Of a stretch of 64,000 bases of DNA, positions 1-7,755 are shown one piece after another; positions within the stretch are counted from its first letter, which is position 1, and every line of letters starts with the position of its first letter. Position numbers and translations under genes: made by a program. This stretch comes from CAZHGD01 sp964531735. Its GTDB lineage: Bacteria; Armatimonadota; UBA10988. The stretch is taken from assembly GCA_964531735.1 (NCBI GenBank), contig CAZHGD010000013.1:1-64000 (forward strand), written 5' to 3'. Under the pieces are notes generated by a model. The model ran no database searches. It was given only the letters and a program-made list of their open reading frames with translations, and had not been told where the DNA came from.

Positions 1-140
1 ATGCTGTCCGACCCGCTGGCACAGACCCGCGTCATCGGCTTCTTCGACGACCGCGCCGGCCCCCGGCTGGGCGAGATCAGCGAGGCGCCGATCCTCGGCA
101 CGATCGATCAGGTGGCCGACTTCGCCCGCTCGCACCGGGT
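1..140 (+). CDS. Fragment of a polyprenyl glycosylphosphotransferase (sugar transferase), both ends missing
   Basis: The first ~46 codons in frame 1 read like the N-terminal nucleotide-binding region of WcaJ/exopolysaccharide sugar transferases: a RVIGFFDDR segment, then RLGEISEAPILGTI, then DQVADFARSHRV. In that family this is followed by a hydrophobic strand (VIIA-type) and, much later, the catalytic transferase domain. Here the similarity stops abruptly near base 138 and the frame continues as arginine-rich nonsense. Neither a start upstream nor the catalytic domain is in the window, so the ATG at base 1 is probably internal. It may be a real truncated gene or an assembly join at a contig edge. 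Family assignment rests on a short stretch and is tentative. Confidence 0.4.
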
Positions 141-149
141 GCACCGGCG

Positions 150-704
150 GTGGCGGTGGCCCCGGCTCCGCCGCCGGGCGTGCCCGCACCGGGCAACGTG
201 CCGTCGCCGCCGCCAGCGGTCGGCGGCAACCTGCCGCCGGCCACGGTCACCCCGCGGGCGCTGCCGCCGGTGTCGCCGCCGTATGCAGCCCCGGCGGTGA
301 CGCGCAGCCCGGGCTATGACACCACCGGCTGGCAGCGGTATCGCAGCCGCGCGGCAACGGTGCGGCCGCAGTTGCCCGTCCGGCCACGGTACGAGGATCC
401 GGCGCCGCAGCCGAGCGGCGAGCCCGCCAACGGCGTGGCCACGGTGGGTGGCGGCGGTCAGCCGCGACCGCAGATCAAGGTCGAGGTGAGCCCACGGCAG
501 CCGCAGCGCAACGACCAGCCCAGCCCCGAGGTGGCGCCGGACACCGACACCAAGCCGACGGCGCCGGCCACCACCGAGACCGACGACAAGGCCAAGGACC
601 CGAAGGCGGCCGACTACCAGGAGCGCCAGCGCAAGCTGCGCGAGGCCAAGGCCCGCCAGAAGGCGGCTGAGAAGCGGCGCGCCGAGCGCGAGCAGGGCAA
701 GTAG
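150..704 (+). CDS. Proline-rich protein with charged C-terminal tail, probably N-terminally incomplete
   Basis: An open frame of about 184 codons, starting at a possible GTG but open further upstream, so the true start is unknown. The first ~110 residues are rich in Pro, Ala and Val (PPP and APAP runs), the middle is Asp/Thr/Pro-rich, and the last ~35 residues are a Lys/Arg/Glu/Ala helix-forming tail. No catalytic motif, signal peptide or membrane segment is visible. It looks like the disordered C-terminal part of a larger envelope or linker protein. It ends 15 bases before queA on the same strand. No family recognised. Composition bias alone could produce such an open frame in this GC-rich DNA, but the ordered change of composition and the stop just before queA favour a real gene end. 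Confidence 0.4.
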   Translation: MAVAPAPPPGVPAPGNVPSPPPAVGGNLPPATVTPRALPPVSPPYAAPAVTRSPGYDTTGWQRYRSRAATVRPQLPVRPRYEDPAPQPSGEPANGVATVGGGGQPRPQIKVEVSPRQPQRNDQPSPEVAPDTDTKPTAPATTETDDKAKDPKAADYQERQRKLREAKARQKAAEKRRAEREQGK

Positions 705-719
705 CAGGCGGCTGACGGG

Positions 720-1742
720 ATGCGGCTGGACGAGATCGACTACGACCTGCCGGCGCACCTGATTGCGCAGGAGCCCCTGGCGCCGCGCGATGCGGCCCGA
801 CTGATGGTGGTCGACCGGGCCGCCGGGACTATCGCCCACCACCATTTCGGCGACCTGCCGGCGCTGCTGGCCGCCGGCGACCTGTTGGTGGTGAACGATT
901 CGCGCGTGCTGCCGGCGCGGCTGCACGGTCACAAGGTCGATGGGGGCGGGGCCGTGGAGTTGCTGCTGCTCCGCGAGGTCGCGGCCGACACTTGGGAAGC
1001 GCTGGTGCGGCCCGGACGGCGACTGCCGCCGGGGTGCCGCGTGGCGCTGCCCGACGGCGTCAGTGCCGTCTGCGGGGCCCGGCTTCCGGACGGCTGTCGG
1101 CAGGTGGCGTTTGCGCCGGCGGGTCGGCTGCGCGACGTGCTCGACCAGATCGGCGAGATGCCGTTGCCGCCGTACATTCACCGCCGTCTGGCGGTGCCGG
1201 AACGGTACCAGACCGTCTACGCGGCCGCCAGCGGCTCGGCCGCGGCGCCGACCGCCGGTCTACACTTCACGCCGGCCTTGCTGGAGCGACTCTCGCAGCA
1301 GGGCGTCCGGCGGGCCAACGTGACGCTGCACGTCGGCCTCGACACCTTCCGCCCGGTGCAGTGCGACCGCGTCGAAGACCATCCCATGCACAGTGAAGCC
1401 TGGTGGGTGGGTGAGGACGCTGCGGCCGCAATCCAGAGCACCAAGGCGCGCGGCGGCCGCGTGGTAGCGGTGGGCACCACGGCCGTGCGGACGCTGGAGA
1501 CGGCGGCGGCCGCCACGGGCGCGCCGCAGGCCGGCCGTGGCTGGACGAGGCTGTTCATACTGCCGGGCTACCGGTTTCGCGTGGTCGATGCCCTGGTCAC
1601 CAACTTCCACCTGCCTCGTACGACGCTGATCGCGATGGTCAGCGCTTTTGCCGGCGCCGACCTGGTCCGCGAGGCCTACCAGCAGGCGATGGCGGCCCGG
1701 TACCGGATGCTCAGCTTCGGCGACGCGATGCTCATACTGTAA
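720..1742 (+). CDS. queA: S-adenosylmethionine:tRNA ribosyltransferase-isomerase
   Basis: 340 aa, the usual QueA length. It transfers and isomerises the ribosyl moiety of S-adenosylmethionine onto 7-aminomethyl-7-deazaguanine at the wobble base of tRNAs with GUN anticodons, giving epoxyqueuosine; cytoplasmic. Family hallmarks seen: N-terminal YDLPAHLIAQEPL, the NDSRVLPARL segment, GEMPLPPYI, the block TAGLHFTPALLERL, VTLHVGLDTFRPV, and C-terminal LVTNFHLPRTTLIAMVSAF. The ATG lies 15 bases after the preceding stop. The next gene begins 70 bases downstream and is functionally unrelated (PLP aminotransferase). No tgt is visible in the window, so the queuosine pathway is only partly seen. Identification is secure. 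Confidence 0.96.
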   Translation: MRLDEIDYDLPAHLIAQEPLAPRDAARLMVVDRAAGTIAHHHFGDLPALLAAGDLLVVNDSRVLPARLHGHKVDGGGAVELLLLREVAADTWEALVRPGRRLPPGCRVALPDGVSAVCGARLPDGCRQVAFAPAGRLRDVLDQIGEMPLPPYIHRRLAVPERYQTVYAAASGSAAAPTAGLHFTPALLERLSQQGVRRANVTLHVGLDTFRPVQCDRVEDHPMHSEAWWVGEDAAAAIQSTKARGGRVVAVGTTAVRTLETAAAATGAPQAGRGWTRLFILPGYRFRVVDALVTNFHLPRTTLIAMVSAFAGADLVREAYQQAMAARYRMLSFGDAMLIL

Positions 1743-1812
1743 CCTGCCGGCAAAGAGGTGCTGGCGCCGCCACGGAGAAGCGGCCCGGCACAACGGACAG
1801 GAGTTGTGTGCA

Positions 1813-3075
1813 ATGGGGCAGAAATTGGCGCTGCACGGCGGCCAGAAGGCCGTCGCCGACGGACTGGTGAAGCCATGGCCACCGATCGACGACCTGGATC
1901 GCGATCTGGTGCTGGCATCCATCAACAGCGCCACCCACTCGTTTGGACCGAACTGCGCGGCGCTGCAAGAAGAGTTCGCCGCCTGGAATGGCAATCGCTT
2001 CGCCATCACCACCAACTCGGGTACGGCGGCGCTGCACATGGCCGTAGCGGCGTGTGACTGCGGCGCGGGCGACGAGGTCATCGTCACCTCGTACTCGTGG
2101 TCATCGTCGGCCACGTGCATCCTGCAGCACAACGCGATTCCGGTCTTCGTCGACATCGACTTCGGAACCATCAACATCGACGTCGACCAGATCGAGGCCG
2201 CCATCACGCCGAAGACCAAGGCCATCATCGCGGTCCACCTGCATGGGCTGCCGGTCAACATGGACAAGGTCCTCGAGGTGGCGCGGCGGCACCACCTGAA
2301 GGTCATTGAGGACTGCTGCCAGGCCCACGGCGGTCGGTTCAACGGCCGCAAGGTCGGCACGTTCGGTGACTGCGCCGCGTTCTCGTGCAACCAGAACAAG
2401 CTGCTCTGCTCGGGCGAGGGCGGCCTGTTCGTCACCGACGACGAAGAGATCCTCTCCAAGGCTCAGGCGTTGTGGTCGTTCGGCGAGACGCGGACGCCGT
2501 TGCAGAGCCGCGACTACCACGCCTACGCGCTCGGCTGGATGTACCGCAACAACGACCAGACGGCCGCTTTCGCGCGGGCGCAACTCAAGAAGCTCGATGG
2601 CTTTCTGGACCAGATCGCCGAGAACACGGCGGCGTTCGCGGCGGCTCTGGCCGGGACGCCGCACCTCATCCTGCCGACCTACCCGGATGGGCACCAGGCG
2701 AACGGGTACGAGTACGTGATCCGGATCGACGCCGCAGCGCTGGGCCATGCCGACGCCCCCGTCGCGTTCCGCGACCGGGTGGCCGGCGCGTTGGCGGCCG
2801 AGGGCGTCCGGGCCGCGATCTGGCAACGGTTCATCCTGCCCGAGATGACGGTCTTCCAGGCCAAGAACGCCTATGGCAAGGGCTGCCCCTGGGAGTGCCC
2901 GCACAGTCAGAGCGTCGACTACTCGCCGGCCAAGTTCCCGAACGCGCGGCGCCACTGCGACACGCACTTCGGCATCAACCTGCCGCTGCGCCCACCGAAC
3001 CGGCCCGAAGCCGGTCTGGCGACGGCGGCCGGCATCCGGAAGGTCATGGAGAACCTCGACCAACTGGAGGCGTAG
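1813..3075 (+). CDS. DegT/DnrJ/EryC1/StrS-family PLP aminotransferase
   Basis: 420 aa. A fold-type I PLP enzyme of the sugar aminotransferase/dehydratase family, normally making amino sugars on nucleotide-linked 3- or 4-keto sugars. Visible: the cofactor-binding TTNSGTAALHMAV block near residue 67, the EDCCQAHGG aspartate region near 166, and the lysine expected to bind PLP, K196, in NQNKLLCSGEGG. The frame is open back to about 1648, but ATG 1813 is chosen because AGGAG sits nine bases upstream and the extra residues overlap queA without similarity. It is one base from the next gene, so probably co-transcribed with the ceramidase-like and TIM-barrel genes. The unusually cysteine-rich active-site loops are notable. 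Substrate unknown; related proteins also occur in non-nucleotide-sugar contexts. Confidence 0.88.
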   Translation: MGQKLALHGGQKAVADGLVKPWPPIDDLDRDLVLASINSATHSFGPNCAALQEEFAAWNGNRFAITTNSGTAALHMAVAACDCGAGDEVIVTSYSWSSSATCILQHNAIPVFVDIDFGTINIDVDQIEAAITPKTKAIIAVHLHGLPVNMDKVLEVARRHHLKVIEDCCQAHGGRFNGRKVGTFGDCAAFSCNQNKLLCSGEGGLFVTDDEEILSKAQALWSFGETRTPLQSRDYHAYALGWMYRNNDQTAAFARAQLKKLDGFLDQIAENTAAFAAALAGTPHLILPTYPDGHQANGYEYVIRIDAAALGHADAPVAFRDRVAGALAAEGVRAAIWQRFILPEMTVFQAKNAYGKGCPWECPHSQSVDYSPAKFPNARRHCDTHFGINLPLRPPNRPEAGLATAAGIRKVMENLDQLEA

Positions 3076-3076
3076 G

Positions 3077-4360
3077 ATGGCCCTGCGCGCCGGGTTCGCC
3101 GAGGTGGACATCACGCCACCGGTCGGCAGCCACAAGATCGGGTGGCTGCGCGACATTGTCGCCGAGGAGATCCACGATCCCCTCCACGCGTCGGTGGCGG
3201 TGCTGGAGTCCGGTGGGCAGTGGCTGGCTTTCGTGGTGCTCGACACGCTGTCAGTGCGGTGGAGCACCACGGAGGCCATCCGGGCCGCCGCGACGCGTGA
3301 GTGCGGGCTGCCGGGCGCGTGCATCATGGTCTCGGCGACGCACAACCACGCGGGTCCGGCGGTCGCCAACTGCGGTGCCGTGGCCCGGGACGAGGCGTAC
3401 CTGGCGGACCTGCAAGCGAAGGTCGTGGCCGGACTGGGCCAAGCGCTGTCAGCGATGACCGACGCCGCGCTCGGCGTGGGTCGCTGCTGCGAGTGCGAAG
3501 TGGCGCACAACCGTCGAGTGGTCCAGCGCGACGGCACCACCAAGACGCATGGGACCTTCGCCGACCCGGGCGCGTTGTGCTCCGAAGGACCGATCGATCC
3601 GGAGCTGGGCGTGCTGGCGTTCCGCTCGGCCGCCGGCGCGCCGCTCGGGGCCCTGGTCAGCTTCACCTGCCATCCGACGCACGTCGGGGGCGACCCGGTC
3701 TTCTCCGCGGGTTACCCCGGCCGCCTGGGCGACGCCATGCGGGCGGCCGGCTGGCCGGTGACCGTCTACCTGAACGGTGCCATGGGCAACGTGCACCACT
3801 CGAATCCGGCGGACGGCGGACGGGGCCTGGACCAGGACGCGCTGGGGCGGAAGCTGGCCGCCGATGCACTCGGAGTCATCGCCGCCCAGGAGCACTGGCG
3901 GCGTGAGGTCAGGCTGCGCTCGAGCAGGCGTCGCGTCGACCTGCCATACCGGCAGATCACCGACGCCGAGGTGGCCGGCACGGTGTTCGGCGCCCAGCGC
4001 TTCGTGGACCCGACGGTCTACGATGCCGGGATGCCCTCGCTCTGCGAGCGGATCCGCACGCGCGGAGTGCAGCCGGCTGAAGTGCAGGTGCAGTCGCTCG
4101 ACGAGGTGTCGATTGTCGGCATTCCAGCCGAGTACTTCGTGGAGTGCGGGCTGCGCATCAAGGAGGAGTCGTGGCCGCGGCGGGCGCTGATCGCGGGCAT
4201 GACGAACGGGATGGTCGGCTATGTGCCGCACCGCGACGCGTTCCGGCGCGGCGGCTACGAGACGACCTTCGCGCACACGAGCCGGCTGGCCCCCGAGGCC
4301 GGTGACCTGCTGGCCGACTGCGCGATCGAGCTGGTTCGCCTGGAGGAGGCGCAAGCGTGA
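3077..4360 (+). CDS. Neutral/alkaline ceramidase-like (PF04734-type) hydrolase, cytosolic
   Basis: 427 aa. It resembles the N-terminal zinc-hydrolase domain of neutral non-lysosomal ceramidases: opening RAGFAEVDITPPVG, the SATHNHAGP motif near residue 93 (two metal-binding histidines), SFTCHPTHVGG, and YLNGAMGNV. The family cleaves amide bonds in ceramide-like lipids, but many bacterial members of this size have unknown substrates. Unlike classical ceramidases (about 650-750 aa, secreted) it lacks a signal peptide and the C-terminal immunoglobulin-like domain, so a cytosolic role on a small amide or sugar derivative is more plausible. Start at ATG 3077, one base after the upstream stop; its TGA overlaps the next GTG by four bases, implying translational coupling with the sugar isomerase-like gene. 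Confidence 0.78.
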   Translation: MALRAGFAEVDITPPVGSHKIGWLRDIVAEEIHDPLHASVAVLESGGQWLAFVVLDTLSVRWSTTEAIRAAATRECGLPGACIMVSATHNHAGPAVANCGAVARDEAYLADLQAKVVAGLGQALSAMTDAALGVGRCCECEVAHNRRVVQRDGTTKTHGTFADPGALCSEGPIDPELGVLAFRSAAGAPLGALVSFTCHPTHVGGDPVFSAGYPGRLGDAMRAAGWPVTVYLNGAMGNVHHSNPADGGRGLDQDALGRKLAADALGVIAAQEHWRREVRLRSSRRRVDLPYRQITDAEVAGTVFGAQRFVDPTVYDAGMPSLCERIRTRGVQPAEVQVQSLDEVSIVGIPAEYFVECGLRIKEESWPRRALIAGMTNGMVGYVPHRDAFRRGGYETTFAHTSRLAPEAGDLLADCAIELVRLEEAQA

Positions 4361-5175
4361 AGATCTCGATGATGTCGTATACGCTGGCTCGTGGCCCGTG
4401 GGGGCGGAATCCCGACGTGGCGGAGTTGTGCCGGCTGACACAGGAACTCGGGCTGGAGGTGATCGACTGGGTCACGTGCTATGGGCACGACCCACACGAG
4501 ATCCGGCGGATCACCGATGACCACGGCCTGATGAACGTCTGCCACACGTTCATGGCGCGGGTGCAGTCGCCTGATGCCGCCGAACGGGCGGCCGCGATGG
4601 ACGCCGTCCGCGAGGGGCTGGAAGCGGCCGCGGCGCTGGGCGCCGACAAGGTCATGATCCCGCTGCCGGGCATCGCCGAGGTGCCCCGCGAGCAGACTCG
4701 CGCTGTCGCGCTGGCCTGCCTGGCCGAAGCCGTCGAACTGGCCAAGCCCTACGGTGTGACGGTGACCGTCGAACACTTCCCCGGTGCGCTGAGCCCGTTC
4801 GTCACCTCGGAGGACATGGTGTTGGCCGCGCGCGAGGTGCCGGGGCTGAAGGTCACCTACGACAACGGCAACCTGCTCACCGCGGGCGAGGACCCGGCGG
4901 ACGGCTTCCGGCGTAACGCCGAACTCGTGGTGCACGCGCACTTCAAGGACTGGGAGCTGGCCGAAGAGGGCCTGCTGGGACTCGACGGGCGGCACTACCG
5001 CGGCGCCTTGGTGGGCGATGGGCTGGTCGATCCGGTGCCGTGCCTGGCGGCCATGCAGGAGTGCGGCTACCAGGGCGCGATCAACTTCGAGTACGAGGGC
5101 AACCTGTACGACCCGGCGGAGGCCATGCGCCTGGGCATCCCGCGGCTGCAAGCGCAGATCGACGCGCTGGGCTAG
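4357..5175 (+). CDS. Sugar phosphate isomerase/epimerase-like TIM barrel (AP endonuclease 2 superfamily)
   Basis: 272 aa xylose-isomerase-like TIM barrel. It begins at a GTG that overlaps the preceding stop (GTGA), a typical translational coupling. The expected metal and substrate positions are visible in order along the barrel: a glutamate in VTVEHFPG (~143), aspartate/asparagine in VTYDNGNLL (~167), histidines in VHAHFKDWE (~191), and a late glutamate in NFEYEGNLY (~243). Such enzymes isomerise or epimerise keto sugars and inositols or hydrate their derivatives. Coupling to a DegT aminotransferase and an amidohydrolase-like gene suggests a small pathway for an amino- or acyl-amino sugar. 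Exact reaction cannot be called. No signal peptide; cytoplasmic. Confidence 0.85.
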   Translation: MKISMMSYTLARGPWGRNPDVAELCRLTQELGLEVIDWVTCYGHDPHEIRRITDDHGLMNVCHTFMARVQSPDAAERAAAMDAVREGLEAAAALGADKVMIPLPGIAEVPREQTRAVALACLAEAVELAKPYGVTVTVEHFPGALSPFVTSEDMVLAAREVPGLKVTYDNGNLLTAGEDPADGFRRNAELVVHAHFKDWELAEEGLLGLDGRHYRGALVGDGLVDPVPCLAAMQECGYQGAINFEYEGNLYDPAEAMRLGIPRLQAQIDALG

Positions 5176-5187
5176 CGCCGGCGCGGA

Positions 5188-5814
5188 TCAGGCGCGGCGG
5201 GCCACCGCCAGGAACAGGCTGTACTCACGCAGTTCACCGTCGGCCGCCGGCTTGCTCCGGCGGCCGGCGTCGTCGACGCGGATCTGCGAGAGCCCGGCGG
5301 CGGCGAGCCAGTCGGCGACCTGCTCGCGAGCGAAGCCGTGGTGGTAGACGTCAGTGACGTCGGGTCCGTGGAAGCTGCCGTCCTCGGTATCGAGGTCGGC
5401 GAGGGCCATCCAGCCGCCGGGGCGCAGCGCGGCGGCCAGGCGGCCGAGAACCAGGGGCACGTTGGCCAGATGGTGCAGCGTCAGGGCGCTGACGACGGCG
5501 TCCACCGGTGCTCCCGGCCACGGCGTGTGGTGGAGGTCGCAGTGGTGCGTCTCGATCTGCGTCAACGACGCGGCGACGACCTTCGCGCGGAGGGCTTCCA
5601 GCATCCCGGCCGACGAGTCGACCGCGTGGATGCGGCCGACCGCCGAGAGCAGGTTGAGCGACAGCAGCCCGGTGCCGGCGCCGAAGTCGATCACCTGCCA
5701 GTCGGCGGCCAACGGTAGCGCTTGCCGCATGGCCGCAGCCAAGTCCGCGGCCAGGGCCACGCGTACGGGCTGGTGGTCCCATTCGGCCGCCAAGCGGTCA
5801 AACCGATTCTCCAC
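5188..5814 (-). CDS. Class I SAM-dependent methyltransferase
   Basis: 208 aa. Motif I VIDFGAGTG lies at residues 41-49, followed by an acidic strand end (HAVDSS), motif IV-like VVSALTLHHL and motif VI LRPGGWMALADLD, the pattern of UbiE/type-11 methyltransferases. Substrate unknown. The frame is open upstream to 5937, but GTG 5814 is preferred because AGAGGAG stands seven bases before it and VENRFDRLAAEWD is a typical start for this family. It converges with the upstream isomerase gene (12-base gap) and diverges from the DUF1549/DUF1553 module; a 15-bp palindrome lies 47 bases upstream of its start. Confidence 0.88.
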   Translation of the reverse strand: MENRFDRLAAEWDHQPVRVALAADLAAAMRQALPLAADWQVIDFGAGTGLLSLNLLSAVGRIHAVDSSAGMLEALRAKVVAASLTQIETHHCDLHHTPWPGAPVDAVVSALTLHHLANVPLVLGRLAAALRPGGWMALADLDTEDGSFHGPDVTDVYHHGFAREQVADWLAAAGLSQIRVDDAGRRSKPAADGELREYSLFLAVARRA

Positions 5815-5860
5815 GGCTGCGCTCCTCTGCACCGTAGTTGAGAGGGCCGGCGGCGGGGCG

Positions 5861-5875
5861 CGGTTACAGTAACCG
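5861..5875. promoter_or_regulatory. 15-bp perfect palindrome in a divergent intergenic region
   Basis: CGGTTAC-A-GTAACCG, seven-base arms around one central base, lies in the ~295-base region between the methyltransferase (start 5814, minus) and the DUF1549/DUF1553 gene (start 6110, plus). Its position suits an operator for the methyltransferase. The regulator is unknown and no second copy was noticed. Confidence 0.35.
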
Positions 5876-6021
5876 GGGTGACACACCTTGAGTGAACCAG
5901 CCCGGTGTGCTAGCGTCATACCTGCCGACGACGGCACCAGTGCCCAGGTGCGGGTTTGGCCCTGCGCGGCGGCGGGTATGTGCCCAGCACGACACTGCCG
6001 CTGGCGGGTGGCGACGGATGG

Positions 6022-6051
6022 TTGTCAGCCCGTGGTCCAATCGGCTACAGT
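6022..6051 (+). promoter_or_regulatory. Candidate sigma-70-type promoter for the DUF1549/DUF1501/PPC module
   Basis: TTGTCA at 6022-6027 and TACAGT at 6046-6051 are separated by 18 bases, matching five and four of six consensus positions. This would give a leader of about 50 bases before the DUF1549/DUF1553 start at 6110. Seen in sequence only; no experimental support. Confidence 0.35.
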
Positions 6052-6109
6052 GGGGTCTGGGAGTGCCGATGTCCGATCGGGTCGGCATGACCGAGCGGCG
6101 AGGTGGCGG

Positions 6110-7705
6110 ATGATGGTGCGGCACAGCGGTGTTCGGTACCTGGCGTTCGGTGCGTTGCTGGTGGTCTGGCCGCTGGCGGCGGCGCAGCAGGCTGCCCGTA
6201 GCGACTTGGTGCAGCGGCCGTTCGAGTCGGTCAACTGGGGGACGCCCGGCAACCGAATCGACGAGTTGGTGACGGCGCGGCTGGACCAGAGCAACATCCA
6301 GGGCGCCTTCCCGACGTCAGACGAGGTGTTCCTGAGGCGGATCCATATCGACCTGCTCGGCTCGCTGCCCGATCTGCACGAGATCCGCCGCTTCACCGGC
6401 GGCCGGGGTACAGACAAGCGCGCGCAGGTGATCGAGGCGCTCATGGCGCGCCCGGAGTTCGCCGAGTACTACGCGATGCGCTGGTGCGACGTCTTGCGCG
6501 TCAAATCCGAGTTCCCCATCAACCTCTGGCCGAACGCCGTGCAGGCCTACCACCGCTGGATCAAGGACCAGTTGCAGGCGAACCGGCCAATCGACCAGAT
6601 GGCGCGCGACATGATCTGCTCGAGCGGCAGCAACTTCCGCAACCCCCCGGTGAACTTCTACCGCGCGGTGCAGGGGCGCGAGCCGGCCGCGTTGGCCGGC
6701 GTGGTGGCGCTGACGTTCATGTGCTCGCGGCTCGACACCTGGCCGGCGCCGCGGCGAGCCGGCATGACCTCGTTCTTCTCGCGCGTCAAGTACAAGAAGA
6801 CCGGTGAGTGGAAAGAGGAGATCGTCTGCAACGACCCGGCGCCGACCGGTGTGATGCCGTGTATCTGCCCCGACGGCACGATGGTGGTCGTGCCGCCGAA
6901 CGGCGATCCGCGCGACTCGTTCGCCAACTGGCTGCTCTCGCCGCGGAACCCGTGGTTCGCCAAAGCGATGGTGAATCGCGTCTGGTACTGGCTGATAGGT
7001 CGTGGCATCGTGCACGAGCCGGATGACATGCGCCCCGACAACCCACCCGCCAACCCGGAGCTGATGGACTATCTGGCCGCCGAGCTGATCGCCTCGAACT
7101 ACGACCTGCGGCACATCTACCGGCTGATCCTCAACTCGCGCACGTATCAGCAATCATCGATACCGCGCAGCCGCGATCCGAAGGCCGAGTCGCTGTTTGC
7201 CTACTACATCGTGCGCCGCCTGGATGCCGAAGTGCTGGCCGATGCGCTGCGCTGGATCACCGGTGGCGGCGAGACCTATTCCAGCGACATCCCCGAGCCG
7301 TTCACCTACATCCCGAAGGACACGCGTACGGTGGCCTTGCCGGACGGCAGTATCACCAGCGCGTTCCTGCAGATGTTCGGGCGGCCGCCGCGGGACACCG
7401 GGCTGGAGTCCGAACGCAACCTGCAGCCGTCGGACGCGCAACGCCTGTACATGCTGAATTCGCGCGACATGCACCGCCGGCTGGAGGCCTTCCCGCGGCT
7501 GCGCTGGCTGGTGGAGTCGACGCGGAACAACACGCGCGACTTGGTGCGCGGCATCTACCAGACGATCCTGTCGCGTGAGCCGACGGCCGTGGAGCAGGCC
7601 GAGGCGGAGACGTACTTCAAGAAGTCCGGTCTGGTGCTGTACCAGGCGGCGGTCGACTTGGTGTGGGCGCTGTTGAACACCAAGGAGTTCAACTACCGGC
7701 ACTAG
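6110..7705 (+). CDS. DUF1549/DUF1553 domain protein, exported, lacking a heme domain
   Basis: 531 aa with an N-terminal hydrophobic signal (YLAFGALLVVWPLAAAQQ). The DUF1549 region follows (IDELVTARLD, then FLRRIHIDLLGSLPD near residue 75), and the DUF1553 region occupies roughly residues 260-430 (NPWFAKAMVNRVWYWLIGRG, DDMRPDNPPANPELMDYLA). These paired domains are abundant in Planctomycetes and relatives. Their biochemical role is unknown, though they usually occur beside DUF1501 genes and often carry a cytochrome-type PSCyt1 domain. Here no CXXCH motif is present and the protein is shorter than typical (often 700-1,000 aa). Two adjacent ATGs (6110, 6113) are possible; AGGTGG suits the second better. 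It is followed by the DUF1501 and PPC genes on the same strand, consistent with one operon. Confidence 0.9.
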   Translation: MMVRHSGVRYLAFGALLVVWPLAAAQQAARSDLVQRPFESVNWGTPGNRIDELVTARLDQSNIQGAFPTSDEVFLRRIHIDLLGSLPDLHEIRRFTGGRGTDKRAQVIEALMARPEFAEYYAMRWCDVLRVKSEFPINLWPNAVQAYHRWIKDQLQANRPIDQMARDMICSSGSNFRNPPVNFYRAVQGREPAALAGVVALTFMCSRLDTWPAPRRAGMTSFFSRVKYKKTGEWKEEIVCNDPAPTGVMPCICPDGTMVVVPPNGDPRDSFANWLLSPRNPWFAKAMVNRVWYWLIGRGIVHEPDDMRPDNPPANPELMDYLAAELIASNYDLRHIYRLILNSRTYQQSSIPRSRDPKAESLFAYYIVRRLDAEVLADALRWITGGGETYSSDIPEPFTYIPKDTRTVALPDGSITSAFLQMFGRPPRDTGLESERNLQPSDAQRLYMLNSRDMHRRLEAFPRLRWLVESTRNNTRDLVRGIYQTILSREPTAVEQAEAETYFKKSGLVLYQAAVDLVWALLNTKEFNYRH

Positions 7706-7755
7706 CTGCCTTGGGGCACTGGGCGCCGCGCTGGCATAGAAGCGAGGTAGCGTCG

